Source of the DNA: UMGS1696 sp964621165
GTDB lineage: Bacteria > Bacillota > Clostridia > Oscillospirales > CAG-272
Assembly: GCA_964621165.1 (NCBI GenBank)
Contig: CAZULC010000019.1
Location: 1-37,335 of the forward strand
Reading direction: 5' to 3'
Length of the DNA: 37,335 nucleotides
Every line of letters starts with the position of its first letter. Position 1 is the first letter of the stretch. Below the pieces are notes generated by a model. The model made no database searches, had not been told where the DNA came from, and saw nothing but the letters and a program-made list of their open reading frames with translations. Shown here piece by piece: positions 1 to 8,077 of this stretch. Position numbers and translations under genes: made by a program.

Positions 1-36
1 TACAGCTGTTTTAAACTTGGTTTTAAATTTAATTTA

Positions 37-51
37 AAGTTGATTCAACTT
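37..51. repeat. 15-bp perfect inverted repeat
   Basis: AAGTTGA and TCAACTT flank a single T in an AT-rich stretch (positions 1-60). No U-run follows on either strand, so it resembles an operator more than a terminator. The gene it would serve lies off the left edge. No other gene is visible in positions 1-84. Confidence 0.35.
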
Positions 52-84
52 GAAACAAAAAGAACTCGGTCTTTGCTCAGCCGT

Positions 85-311
85 TTATTTCTTCAGCCGA
101 CTGCAGTACGCCACGTCGTAGAGCAGGTATCCCAAGGTCAGGTTAAGGACATTGAGACCTTCCTTCTTGGCGATTATACGTCCGATATTTGCCACGCGGA
201 TTGAGTGCTCGAAGCGGTACTGCATGCCATACAGATTTTCGGCGTAGTTTTTCGACTGCTTCAGTTTTTCTCTACAAATTCTACTGTTCTTCCGATTTTA
301 TCGTCCGTCAT
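85..311 (-). pseudogene. Decayed HD-domain phosphohydrolase-like gene
   Basis: An ATG at 311, four bases past the stop of the HAD gene, opens a frame that ends after 16 codons (ending VEKN). The -1 frame then continues with a clear HD-family stretch: LKQSKNYAENLYGMQYRFEH, then SIRVANIGRIIAKKEGLN and LTLGYLLYDVAYC, ending in a stop at 85. Restoring one A in the run after GAG (five As to six) joins the frames as VEKKLKQ. The metal-binding HD pair appears as YD (codon TAC instead of CAC), and the protein stops right after this motif although HD proteins normally continue. Frameshift, lost histidine and truncation together point to a pseudogene. It was probably once translationally coupled to the HAD gene. 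The family call rests on the RFEHSIRVA and LLxDVAY patterns. Confidence 0.7.
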
Positions 312-314
312 GTT

Positions 315-1034
315 TTACTTTATGTACTCCGTTACGATTTTTACGAGGTTGTCCGGCTTGTCCACCTTGATGAATTCCACGTCGGATTTCAGGATGGGTT
401 CGTCGTTTCCGCCAATTTCATAGTCGTCTCCAAAGTAGGTCACGTCGGCGCGAGTATAACCGTTTTCGGTGCAGAACAAATCGAGGGCGTGGAGCTTGTC
501 GAAGGGCTTGGGCACCATGTCAAAGGATGTAGAGCCGCCGACGAACACGTTGTAGTCCGAAAATATTTCCGCAAGCTCGGGGTAAATCAGGTGGCGTTTC
601 TTCTTGTCCGGGTCGAAGGCTAACTTGTCTCCGATGTCGGCTTTTGTTCCGAGAAGGGGGAATGTGACGCATCCCGTGGGGTGAATTTCGCAGGTCTCTC
701 CCCTGTAGTCGGTGTAGCCGAACTTTTCCCGGGCGAGGTTTATTCTGTCGGTGACGCTTTTCACGTCGCAGGGCAGGTTCAGGTCGCGCAAAAATTCAAT
801 GTCGCCGGAGTCCTCGCGGTAAACGGCATATTGAAGTCCGTAGTTGCCCAGTATTTCAAGAGGATACTTTTTCATCTGGGTAAATATTCTCTTTGTTCTG
901 CCCGCTCCTACAATCAAGAGACGGATTCCCTGCTCTCTCAGTCCGTCAAGGAGCGCGAGATTTTCGTCCGTGATCCATGTGCGGTACTCGGTAAGCGTTC
1001 CATCCAAATCAAAAGCAAATACTTTCTTCTGCAT
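315..1034 (-). CDS. HAD-IIB hydrolase, phosphomannomutase-like
   Basis: Predicted cytosolic HAD-superfamily phosphatase or phosphomutase of about 239 residues. Motif I is DLDGT at residues 9-13. Later come a GGSTSFDMVPKPFDKLHAL stretch with the conserved lysine, and motif IV as YFGDDYEIGGNDEPI. The GNYGLQ segment and the GGND tail resemble eukaryotic-type phosphomannomutases and sucrose-phosphatase-like HAD-IIB enzymes, so a sugar-phosphate substrate is likely but not proven. Motif II reads VGAGRT, lacking the usual Ser/Thr. The frame extends upstream to an ATG at 1100, but that start has no ribosome site and adds a 22-residue hydrophilic leader. The ATG at 1034 has AGGA about 8 bases upstream and places the DLDGT motif normally, so I prefer it. 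The gene follows rqcH and is probably cotranscribed. Confidence 0.75.
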   Translation of the reverse strand: MQKKVFAFDLDGTLTEYRTWITDENLALLDGLREQGIRLLIVGAGRTKRIFTQMKKYPLEILGNYGLQYAVYREDSGDIEFLRDLNLPCDVKSVTDRINLAREKFGYTDYRGETCEIHPTGCVTFPLLGTKADIGDKLAFDPDKKKRHLIYPELAEIFSDYNVFVGGSTSFDMVPKPFDKLHALDLFCTENGYTRADVTYFGDDYEIGGNDEPILKSDVEFIKVDKPDNLVKIVTEYIK

Positions 1035-1151
1035 AACCGTTTCCTGCCCCGGCTGTTTAGTGAACCGAAGCGAATCCTTTCCAGTGTGATTCTTTGACAT
1101 TGTTTAATTTATAAAAACTCAATCAGGCTCAGTTTCCTGCGTCCGACTATG

Positions 1152-2915
1152 TTATTTCTGTTTCATTCTGCTGACTTTTTCTTCGTCAGGTGTGACGTAG
1201 GCGGTCCAGTTGGTGGTGTAGATCACAAGTCCCGGCTTGGATCCCGCGGGCTTTTTTACCTTCGCGACCTTTGTGTAGTCCACCGGAATCATGACCCCGC
1301 CCTTAGCCTTGGAGTTGTACGCCGCGATCTCAGCCGCTTCCGTGAAAGTTTTCTCGTCCGGCTCCTCGTTTTTTTCCTTCAGTACCAAAACCACGTGGGA
1401 ACCAGGCTGATTCTTGACGTGGAACCACCAGTCGCCCCGGTCAGCCATTTTTGTGGTGAGGTAGTCGTTGGCAACATTGTTCCGTCCGCAGTACACCGTG
1501 TGGCCGTCTGTGGTCAGGTATTTGAAGACGCTGGGAGCGGTCTGCTTCTTTTCGGTGTAGTTTTTCATCTTGGAAGCGTAGCCGCTGCGATATAACTCCG
1601 CACGAATTTCGTTCAGCTCACGCTCACTCTCGGCTCTCGACAGTGCGTCAAGGACAGTGTAGACGTACTCAAGCTCCTCCTCGGCGTTCTTTATCTGTTC
1701 CGTCAGGTGAACCTTTGCCGCTTTGGATTTGTTGTACTTTTTGTAGTAAAGCTGAGCGTTGGCGGAGGGAGTCAGGCGTTTGTCGAGAGGGATAGTAATA
1801 TTCCCGCAGTCCTCGCTGTAGTAGTTCGGGAGGGTGCATGAATCCATTCCGCGCTTGAGGGCGTAGATGTTGGCTGTGATGAGGTCGCCCCAGAGCTTGT
1901 ATTTTTCGCCGTCCTCGCAGGATTTCAGCTCATCCCGCTGGAGTACGGTTTTCTTTATTATGCGGTTCTCGGCGTTGGTCAGGAGCTTGAAAATGTCAGC
2001 CGCTTTTTTGTGCAGGCGTTCGTCCCGGCTCCTCTCTCCGTAGTACACGTCAATCAGCTTCCCGAAGGATTCTACCTTTTCGACGTTTGCCGAAGCACCG
2101 TACTGACGGATTTCGCAGAAGGCGTACTCGATTGGCTTGCCGTCGGGATTTTTCACTATGTATGGCTCGCCGTCGAGGTTCTTTATACGGTTTATCACGT
2201 CGAAGAACTTTTCGGTCAGCTCACCTGCGGCTTCCTTCATTGTGGCGTCAGTTTTTCCGGCGGCACGGTAAGCGATTTCACGGGCTATCAGGGGGGCGAT
2301 TCCCGAGAAGTTAGACATGATGAACTTTTCAGCTGACTTGCTCTCCTCACATGAAGCTGCAAGTGTTTTGAAGTTTTTTTCGTCTACGATTTCATCAAGG
2401 GGGTCGGTCTTGTCCTGTTTCGGGGGCAGCTCGTACTTCATTCCGGCGAGTACCTGACGTTTTTCACTTGTAGTGAAGTCGATTGATTTCAGCACGCCGA
2501 TTATTTTGTCATCCGCGTTGGTGATGATTATGTTTGAAAACCGCCCCATCAGCTCGCAAATTATGTGCTTTTGTGTGGCAAAGCCGAAGTCGTCGTGGGT
2601 GTCGAAGGTGAGTCGTGCGACTCTCTCAAATCCCAGCTGCTCCGCTCCGGCAAAACGCGCGCCTTGGAAGTGTTTTCTCAGCATCATGCAGAACATGGGC
2701 GGGGTTGTAGGGTTCTCGAATTTCAGGGAAGTCAGGTTCATTCTCGCTCCGTTTCCTCCGGCTGAAATGTCAAGTCGGTGCTCTTCTCCGCCGCATCGGA
2801 TGACAAAAACTGCTTCCTCACGGGAGGGCTGGTAGATTTTGTCGACCTTGCCGTTTTTCAGTTTCTGGTTAAGCTCCGCCACGATAAAGCGAAGCATACC
2901 GGCGTCATATGCCAT
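1152..2915 (-). CDS. rqcH: RqcH, ribosome quality control NFACT protein (fibronectin-binding-like)
   Basis: Bacterial Rqc2/NEMF homologue of 587 residues. In Bacillus RqcH binds stalled 50S subunits and recruits Ala-tRNA to add C-terminal alanine tails to blocked chains. Visible here are the NFACT-N domain from residue 1 (MAYDAGMLRFIVAELNQKL), a charged helical middle region likely to form the coiled coil, and the C-terminal NFACT-R domain from about residue 474 with GRNNVANDYL and WWFHVKNQPGSHVVL. The motif that is usually Asp-Arg at 97-98 reads Glu-Arg (LGFER) at exactly that position. Length is typical of the family. It lies 32 bases downstream of the GNAT gene in a same-strand cluster. 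Older annotations call this family fibronectin-binding protein A. Confidence 0.93.
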   Translation of the reverse strand: MAYDAGMLRFIVAELNQKLKNGKVDKIYQPSREEAVFVIRCGGEEHRLDISAGGNGARMNLTSLKFENPTTPPMFCMMLRKHFQGARFAGAEQLGFERVARLTFDTHDDFGFATQKHIICELMGRFSNIIITNADDKIIGVLKSIDFTTSEKRQVLAGMKYELPPKQDKTDPLDEIVDEKNFKTLAASCEESKSAEKFIMSNFSGIAPLIAREIAYRAAGKTDATMKEAAGELTEKFFDVINRIKNLDGEPYIVKNPDGKPIEYAFCEIRQYGASANVEKVESFGKLIDVYYGERSRDERLHKKAADIFKLLTNAENRIIKKTVLQRDELKSCEDGEKYKLWGDLITANIYALKRGMDSCTLPNYYSEDCGNITIPLDKRLTPSANAQLYYKKYNKSKAAKVHLTEQIKNAEEELEYVYTVLDALSRAESERELNEIRAELYRSGYASKMKNYTEKKQTAPSVFKYLTTDGHTVYCGRNNVANDYLTTKMADRGDWWFHVKNQPGSHVVLVLKEKNEEPDEKTFTEAAEIAAYNSKAKGGVMIPVDYTKVAKVKKPAGSKPGLVIYTTNWTAYVTPDEEKVSRMKQK

Positions 2916-2947
2916 TGTTTATCAAATCCAATCTGTATTAAAAATTG

Positions 2948-3700
2948 TTATATTAATTCTTTGAGGACATCTTCGTCCGCTACATCTTCATCTTCGGAAT
3001 CACAATCCTTGTAGCAGACGAAGGGCATGCGTTTATCGCAGAGTCGGAATCCGGCTCCCTCGGCAACCGCTTTTGAGGCGAGATTTGAGTCTTCGCAGAT
3101 GTACTTCACCCGCTCTCCTAAAAGGATCAGGTATTCGGCAAGAGCAGCGGCGCATGAGGTTCCATATCCCCTGCCCCTGTATTCCTCCGCGCACTCAACT
3201 GTCAGCTCGATGAAGTCGTCCTCCTCGCAGACGTCGTTCAGTCCGGCGAAGCACACGATTTTCCCGCCGTCACGGATTACAGCCATTCTGTCGATTTTTT
3301 CCGCTGGGTCAATCTCAAAGTCCTCGAGGGATACGCCCACCCAGTTCTCACCGGCCAGTGTATCTATGATTTCGCACCCGGGCAGGACTTTTGACGTGTC
3401 AACCATACCGGGGGAGCCGCACCTGAACTCGAGGTGGATTTTTTCGAGTGCACTGGTGCAGTCATACCCAAGGTCATTCATTACAGGCGTGAGCTTTTCT
3501 CTCAGAAAGTTCTTTGCCTCGTCGGAAAATGGGTTGGCGGAGTAGTTTTTTTCAAATTCTTCAGCTGTTTTCAAAGCGAAGGAATATGCGATTATCCTGA
3601 TTTCTCCACTCTCGCTCAGATGAAGGTCAAATGGAAGCGCGATATTGCTCCCTGAGTTTATTATTTCGTTTTCAAACTGTTCGTCTTCTAGTTCAATCAT
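2948..3700 (-). CDS. GNAT family N-acetyltransferase
   Basis: Cytosolic protein of 250 residues. Its C-terminal half carries an acetyl-CoA binding motif A, ECAEEYRGRGYGTSCAAALAEY (R-G-R-G-Y-G, near residues 167-190), followed by CEDSNLASKAVAEGAGF, a standard GNAT motif B. The N-terminal half, about 120 residues, has no motif I recognise and probably sets substrate specificity. The substrate cannot be inferred. The ATG at 3700 has GGAG about 8 bases upstream. It sits between the unknown membrane-anchored gene (40-base gap) and rqcH (32-base gap), consistent with one transcript. The C-terminus is very acidic (SEDEDVADEDV). Confidence 0.85.
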   Translation of the reverse strand: MIELEDEQFENEIINSGSNIALPFDLHLSESGEIRIIAYSFALKTAEEFEKNYSANPFSDEAKNFLREKLTPVMNDLGYDCTSALEKIHLEFRCGSPGMVDTSKVLPGCEIIDTLAGENWVGVSLEDFEIDPAEKIDRMAVIRDGGKIVCFAGLNDVCEEDDFIELTVECAEEYRGRGYGTSCAAALAEYLILLGERVKYICEDSNLASKAVAEGAGFRLCDKRMPFVCYKDCDSEDEDVADEDVLKELI

Positions 3701-3740
3701 TGTTCGCTCCGTTTGAATAATTGGTTTCGTAGTGCCCGTC

Positions 3741-4652
3741 TCACGCGGATTTGCCGCCGGTTATCACGAAGAAAAAGTCCGTGTAGCGGTCGGTAAGCTT
3801 GTTTTCAAGGTTTTTATTTGTTCCGAACAGCTCCGTCACAAAGCTGTAGTAGGAGTAAACGTAGTCGAGCTTGGAGTTTTTCACGAAGTACACCGTCCCC
3901 TTGTCCGGCTCAAAGGGGAAAGTACATGCTGTTTCGGTATCCGGTCCGGCGGCGGATTTGGTGTAGTGGGTCTGGATGAACATTATGCTTTTATCGGGAA
4001 GGCTTTTTTTCAGGTCTTCTGTGAAAGTGCTGTCCTGCATCAGTACACTCGAGTCAACTATCCACATTGTGCTTCTGTCGTCGGCGGATGAGGTGACAGC
4101 TGAGGTTATTATATCCGGCAAAAGGACGCTTTCAGTCTTTTCGTCAGTGTTTTGGAAGGGGGATACCGTCAGCTTCTTTGTGTTCGGCATGGTGCTGTTT
4201 ACAAAGTAAAGCTCGGACAGATATGTACACTGGGCTTCGCTTAGTCCGCCTTCTCCGCCGATTGTCGAAAGGTATGCATTGAAGTTGCTTTCGCTTGTCT
4301 GCTTGAAAAGGGAGTCGATGAGCTTGCCACTTGTTTTATTTACATCCATGTAGATTGTGGAGACGTTGTTGTACTGCTTTATGAATCTTGTGAAGTGGCC
4401 GAGCATTTTATAGCTGAGGTCAATGCTGTCGTCGATTCCGATCACAATCACGTCGGCTCTCGAGGCTTCACCGCGCATATCGTAGTAGACGGCGTATGTA
4501 TTTCCGTCCGTTTTCACCTTTTCAGCCGCGGCTCTCTGGCACAGGGGATAGATTTTCTCGATGCCGGATGGGGTGAAAAACAACAGTGCTATAAATTGTA
4601 TGGCAGCCGCCGCGGCGATAAAAATCAAAATCAGCTTAAGTCGTTTTTTCAT
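3741..4652 (-). CDS. Membrane-anchored protein of unknown function
   Basis: The 303-residue product begins MKKRLKLILIFIAAAAAIQF, a short positive segment and a hydrophobic helix of about 20 residues with no lipobox cysteine or obvious cleavage site. It is therefore probably an N-terminal anchor with the rest outside the cell. The remainder alternates beta-strand-like segments (ADVIVIGID, VSTIYMDVN, STMWIVDSS, SIMFIQTHY) with helices, suggesting an alpha/beta fold. The pattern faintly recalls ChaN or erythromycin-esterase-like proteins, but the catalytic motifs are not evident, so I do not name a family. The start is well supported by GGAGG five bases before the ATG. It is the first gene after the promoter at 4689-4717 and heads the cluster containing rqcH. 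Confidence 0.75.
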   Translation of the reverse strand: MKKRLKLILIFIAAAAAIQFIALLFFTPSGIEKIYPLCQRAAAEKVKTDGNTYAVYYDMRGEASRADVIVIGIDDSIDLSYKMLGHFTRFIKQYNNVSTIYMDVNKTSGKLIDSLFKQTSESNFNAYLSTIGGEGGLSEAQCTYLSELYFVNSTMPNTKKLTVSPFQNTDEKTESVLLPDIITSAVTSSADDRSTMWIVDSSVLMQDSTFTEDLKKSLPDKSIMFIQTHYTKSAAGPDTETACTFPFEPDKGTVYFVKNSKLDYVYSYYSFVTELFGTNKNLENKLTDRYTDFFFVITGGKSA

Positions 4653-4688
4653 GTAGCCTCCGGAACTTAATAAAAATCGTCTACTCTT

Positions 4689-4717
4689 ATTTTAGCCTAT
4701 TTTCATTTCAAAATCAA
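4689..4717 (-). promoter_or_regulatory. Sigma-A type promoter for the rqcH cluster
   Basis: On the minus strand, TTGATT (4717-4712) and TAAAAT (4694-4689) are separated by 17 bases, about 37 bases upstream of the start of the membrane-anchored gene. It diverges from the lon promoter. Confidence 0.6.
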
Positions 4718-4850
4718 TAATTTTTTATAAATTCCTTTATTTTCATGGAAATAATTATTCCATATCGTTTTTTGACAAAGTGCAAACACAAATTGGCGAA
4801 TAAAATGTTACAATTATTAATATTGTGGTATGGAATTTCGTTTGTTTTTA

Positions 4851-4859
4851 TGATATAAT
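4851..4859 (+). promoter_or_regulatory. Extended -10 promoter for lon
   Basis: TGATATAAT is a perfect TGn extended -10 element. The -35 region 17 bases upstream (TGGAAT at 4831) is poor. Expected start of transcription is near 4866, about 50 bases before the lon ATG. I see no CIRCE (HrcA) or CtsR tandem operator here. Confidence 0.55.
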
Positions 4860-4916
4860 ATGATGATGTATTTTACTGTGATTAATTTGAAGCCACCCCT
4901 CGAAAGGATAACATAA

Positions 4917-7364
4917 ATGCCCAAGATTATTGAAAAAGTAGAATCCCTGACACTTCCCGTCATACCTCTGCGCGGAATCGTGTCTTTCCCGTCAATACCG
5001 ATCAACTTTGAGGTCGAACGGAATATATCCAAAGCCGCCTGCAAAAAAGCTGCGGAAAACGACTTCATGGTATTCCTGATTACACAAAAGGATATATCGG
5101 TGGACAACCCTGCCGAAGAGGATTTTTACAGGACAGGCTGTGTCGCGAAAATAAAGCAGGCTGTGGAAAAGTCGCCGGACGGAAATATTCAGATTTTAGC
5201 CGAAGGCTGCTGCCGTGCTGACTTACAGAAACTGAAAAAAACGAACGGTTATTATATAGCTGAGGTTCTGTCGAAGACCATCAAAGGCGAATACAACATC
5301 CTTGACCTCAAAACGGAGGCTCTGCGTGACGAAGCCTTGAAGTCTTTGAGCGGAATGCTGCAATACACGTCAAACATACCGGCTGACTACTACCTGACCG
5401 CAAGCTCCATAAAAAATCCGGGGTTATTGGCGGACTTTATCGCCTCGAGCATACTGATACGCTTTGAGGACAGAGCCGAGGTTCTCGGGACATACGACCC
5501 GGTAAGCCGTCTCGAGAGAATCATCGTCATCATGGAAAGCGAGCTTAAGCTTCTTGAGACAGAGCTGAACATCCACCGCAAGGTCAAGGAAGCCATGGAC
5601 GACAATCAGCGTGACTACTACCTGCGGGAACAGCTCAAGGCCATTGAAGCTGAGCTTGGAATCGACGACGACGTGGTTGAGCTTGAAAAAAAAATGGACA
5701 AGGCTATACTGCCGAAAGAAGTCAGGGAGAAGCTTGAGAAAGAAATCGCAAAGCTTGCTAAAACTCCTCAGGGTTCACCGGACGCTTCGGTTATACGCAA
5801 TTACGTCGACACATGCCTTGACATTCCGTGGAGCAAAAAGACAAAGGACAGGCTTGACATTGAGAAAGCAAGGGCAATTCTTGACGCTGATCACGACGGT
5901 CTTACAAAGGTCAAGGATAGGATTATCGAATATCTGGCGGTAAAACAGCTCAATCCCGACTTGAAGAACCAGATAATCTGCCTTGTGGGACCTCCCGGCG
6001 TGGGTAAAACTTCACTTGGCGCGTCCATTGCAAGAGCCATGAAGAGAAAGTACGTGCGCGTGTCCCTCGGTGGAATCCGTGACGAGAGCGACATACGAGG
6101 TCACAGAAAGACATATGTGGCATCAATGCCCGGAAGAATCATCACGGCTCTGATCCAGTGCGGCACGTTGAATCCGGTGATGCTCCTCGACGAGGTTGAC
6201 AAGATGTGTTCGGACGTTCACGGGGATCCGGCGTCCGCGCTTCTCGAGGTTTTGGACGGAGAGCAGAACAAAGCCTTCCGTGACCACTTTGTGGAGCTTT
6301 CTGTGGATTTGTCCGACTGTCTTTTCATCTGCACTGCCAACACCCTTGACACAATTCCTCGGCCTTTGCTGGACCGTATGGAGGTCATTGAGCTTCACAC
6401 ATACACCCCTGCGGAAAAGCTGTCAATTGCGAAAAATCACCTGATTCCAAAGCAGCTGAAGAGGCACGGATTGAACCGGCGTACGCTTAAAATTTCCGAC
6501 GACGCGATTCGTGAGATTATATCCGGCTACACTAGGGAGTCCGGCGTTCGTAATCTCGAGCGGCAGATTGGCTCCCTTTGCAGAAAATGCGCAAAGTCCA
6601 TGGTTGAAGAGGAGCTTAAGTCCGTTACTGTCGATAAAGCTGACGTTGAAGGACGGCTGGGTCCGAGAATATTTATAGACGACGCACTTGAATCACAGGA
6701 CTTTGTTGGAGTCACAAATGGCCTTGCCTACACTGAGGTCGGCGGAGATATGCTCAAGGTCGAAGCCATTGTAATGGACGGCGTCGGTAAAATCGAGCTG
6801 ACAGGAACACTGGGCGACGTTATGAAGGAATCGGCTCACATTGCTGTGTCGTACATCAGGGCACACGCGGGCGAGTTTGGCATCGACAAGGACTTCTACA
6901 AAACGAAGGATATACATATCCATGTTCCCGAGGGAGCTGTTCCAAAGGACGGACCCAGCGCAGGCGTTACAATTACTACTTCCCTTGTGAGCGCGCTGTC
7001 GGGAATCAAGGTTCGGCATGATATCGCCATGACCGGAGAAATTACCCTGACCGGACGGGTTCTCGCAATCGGCGGTCTGAGGGAAAAATCCACGGCGGCG
7101 TACACAATGGGAATCAGGACTCTGCTTGTTCCACGTGAAAACATGCGGGATATCGCGGAGCTTGACAGTGTGGTAAAGAACGAGGTTACGTTCATCCCAT
7201 GTGACACACTTGACGATGTTTTGTCCCAAGCCCTTATACGCGGAGAGAATTGTTCTTCACTGAACTCAGCTGAATGCATGGTCAAGCCCGACTGCGGCAC
7301 GGATATATCCGAGGTCATACCTCAGATACGAAATCAACACATATATGGAAATATACAAAGATAG
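4917..7364 (+). CDS. lon: Lon ATP-dependent serine protease
   Basis: Full-length LonA protease of 815 residues, a cytosolic AAA+ enzyme that degrades misfolded and regulatory proteins. The order is the N-terminal substrate-binding domain (LPVIPLRGIVSFPSIPINFEV), a coiled-coil segment near residues 200-290, Walker A GPPGVGKTS (about 358-366), Walker B VMLLDEVDKM (about 421-430), and the C-terminal peptidase with catalytic Ser681 in PKDGPSAG and Lys724 in LREKSTAA. Both catalytic residues fall where the family expects them. AAGGA precedes the ATG by about 8 bases. engB follows after 70 bases without a visible terminator, the lon-engB pairing common in Firmicutes. Annotated starts are rarely ambiguous in this family; here the next upstream codons give no better choice. 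Confidence 0.98.
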   Translation: MPKIIEKVESLTLPVIPLRGIVSFPSIPINFEVERNISKAACKKAAENDFMVFLITQKDISVDNPAEEDFYRTGCVAKIKQAVEKSPDGNIQILAEGCCRADLQKLKKTNGYYIAEVLSKTIKGEYNILDLKTEALRDEALKSLSGMLQYTSNIPADYYLTASSIKNPGLLADFIASSILIRFEDRAEVLGTYDPVSRLERIIVIMESELKLLETELNIHRKVKEAMDDNQRDYYLREQLKAIEAELGIDDDVVELEKKMDKAILPKEVREKLEKEIAKLAKTPQGSPDASVIRNYVDTCLDIPWSKKTKDRLDIEKARAILDADHDGLTKVKDRIIEYLAVKQLNPDLKNQIICLVGPPGVGKTSLGASIARAMKRKYVRVSLGGIRDESDIRGHRKTYVASMPGRIITALIQCGTLNPVMLLDEVDKMCSDVHGDPASALLEVLDGEQNKAFRDHFVELSVDLSDCLFICTANTLDTIPRPLLDRMEVIELHTYTPAEKLSIAKNHLIPKQLKRHGLNRRTLKISDDAIREIISGYTRESGVRNLERQIGSLCRKCAKSMVEEELKSVTVDKADVEGRLGPRIFIDDALESQDFVGVTNGLAYTEVGGDMLKVEAIVMDGVGKIELTGTLGDVMKESAHIAVSYIRAHAGEFGIDKDFYKTKDIHIHVPEGAVPKDGPSAGVTITTSLVSALSGIKVRHDIAMTGEITLTGRVLAIGGLREKSTAAYTMGIRTLLVPRENMRDIAELDSVVKNEVTFIPCDTLDDVLSQALIRGENCSSLNSAECMVKPDCGTDISEVIPQIRNQHIYGNIQR

Positions 7365-7434
7365 TGTGAAATTCAGAATTTTATAAAATCTTGGCTTCAC
7401 ATATTTGTTCCATAGAGCGGAAATATGAAATAAA

Positions 7435-8034
7435 ATGAAACCAAATCTCAACAATGCTAACCTTAAAATCACGGCGGGGTTGATCAAGCAGTTTCCTGCT
7501 GACAGAATTCCGCAGGCGGCTTTCTCCGGCAGATCAAATGTCGGTAAAAGTTCACTTATCAATTCCCTTTTAGGGCGGAAAAGTCTCGCCAGAGTAAGTT
7601 CGGAACCCGGAAAAACTATCACTATTAATTTCTACGACATTGACAAAAAGCTGTATCTCGTGGATCTTCCCGGATATGGTTATGCCAAAAGGACATTTGA
7701 AGACAAGAAGCGATGGTCAGCTCTGACTGACGGATATTTCACCAACAATGAAAATATCGACTCGCTTAAGCTTGTGTGTCAGCTTGTGGATTCCCGAACT
7801 GGTCCGACATCCGACGACTGCGACATGCTGTATTATTTACAGGAAGCCGGTATTCCGCATATTATTGTCGCAACGAAGACTGACAAGCTCAACTCTGGAG
7901 AACGGGCGAAATTCGATGATATGATTCAAGAAAACGAGCTTACCAGAGATTTGACAGTAGTAAAGTATTCAGCCAAGACCAATCTCGGACGTGATGAGCT
8001 GTGGAAGCAGATTTTCAACTATACCGACGTCTGA
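7435..8034 (+). CDS. engB: Ribosome biogenesis GTPase EngB (YsxC/YihA)
   Basis: A 199-residue GTPase of the EngB family, needed for late 50S subunit assembly in Bacillus. G1 is GRSNVGKSS (residues 32-40), G3 is DLPGYG, and G4 is TKTDK, with the family signature PGKTITINFY between G1 and G3. The opening NANLKITAGLIKQFP is also typical. The ribosome site is weak (CGGA about 10 bases upstream), so translation may rely partly on lon. The 70-base gap holds an AT-rich 12-base palindrome near 7378-7389 but no U-run terminator. It is probably in the lon transcript. Confidence 0.96.
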   Translation: MKPNLNNANLKITAGLIKQFPADRIPQAAFSGRSNVGKSSLINSLLGRKSLARVSSEPGKTITINFYDIDKKLYLVDLPGYGYAKRTFEDKKRWSALTDGYFTNNENIDSLKLVCQLVDSRTGPTSDDCDMLYYLQEAGIPHIIVATKTDKLNSGERAKFDDMIQENELTRDLTVVKYSAKTNLGRDELWKQIFNYTDV

Positions 8035-8077
8035 TTGCAATTAATAAATGTATATAGTCTTACGAGGTTAACTTATT

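Noticed and set aside
255..275. Programmed -1 frameshift in the HD gene
   Set aside because: The site is G AAA AAC, not the X XXY YYZ heptamer (only five As), and the product beyond has lost its HD histidine and C-terminus, so decay is the simpler reading.
1035..1100. N-terminal extension of the HAD protein
   Set aside because: No ribosome site at 1100 and the added residues are not part of the HAD fold; the start at 1034 is better.
4760..4866. Heat-shock operator (CIRCE or CtsR box) or a TTGACA promoter at 4772 upstream of lon
   Set aside because: No 9-base inverted repeat or tandem CtsR heptamer is present; TTGACA at 4772 has no -10 at 16-18 bases.
4817..5107. Minus-strand frame across the lon promoter and start
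   Set aside because: It overlaps the lon 5' end and promoter; the product is low-complexity with no start signal.
6693..7229. Minus-strand frame inside the lon peptidase domain
   Set aside because: Shadow of the conserved lon coding frame; no motif or ribosome site.
8035..8077. Lysine riboswitch in front of lysA
   Set aside because: The gap is only 43 bases, far too short for an L-box.
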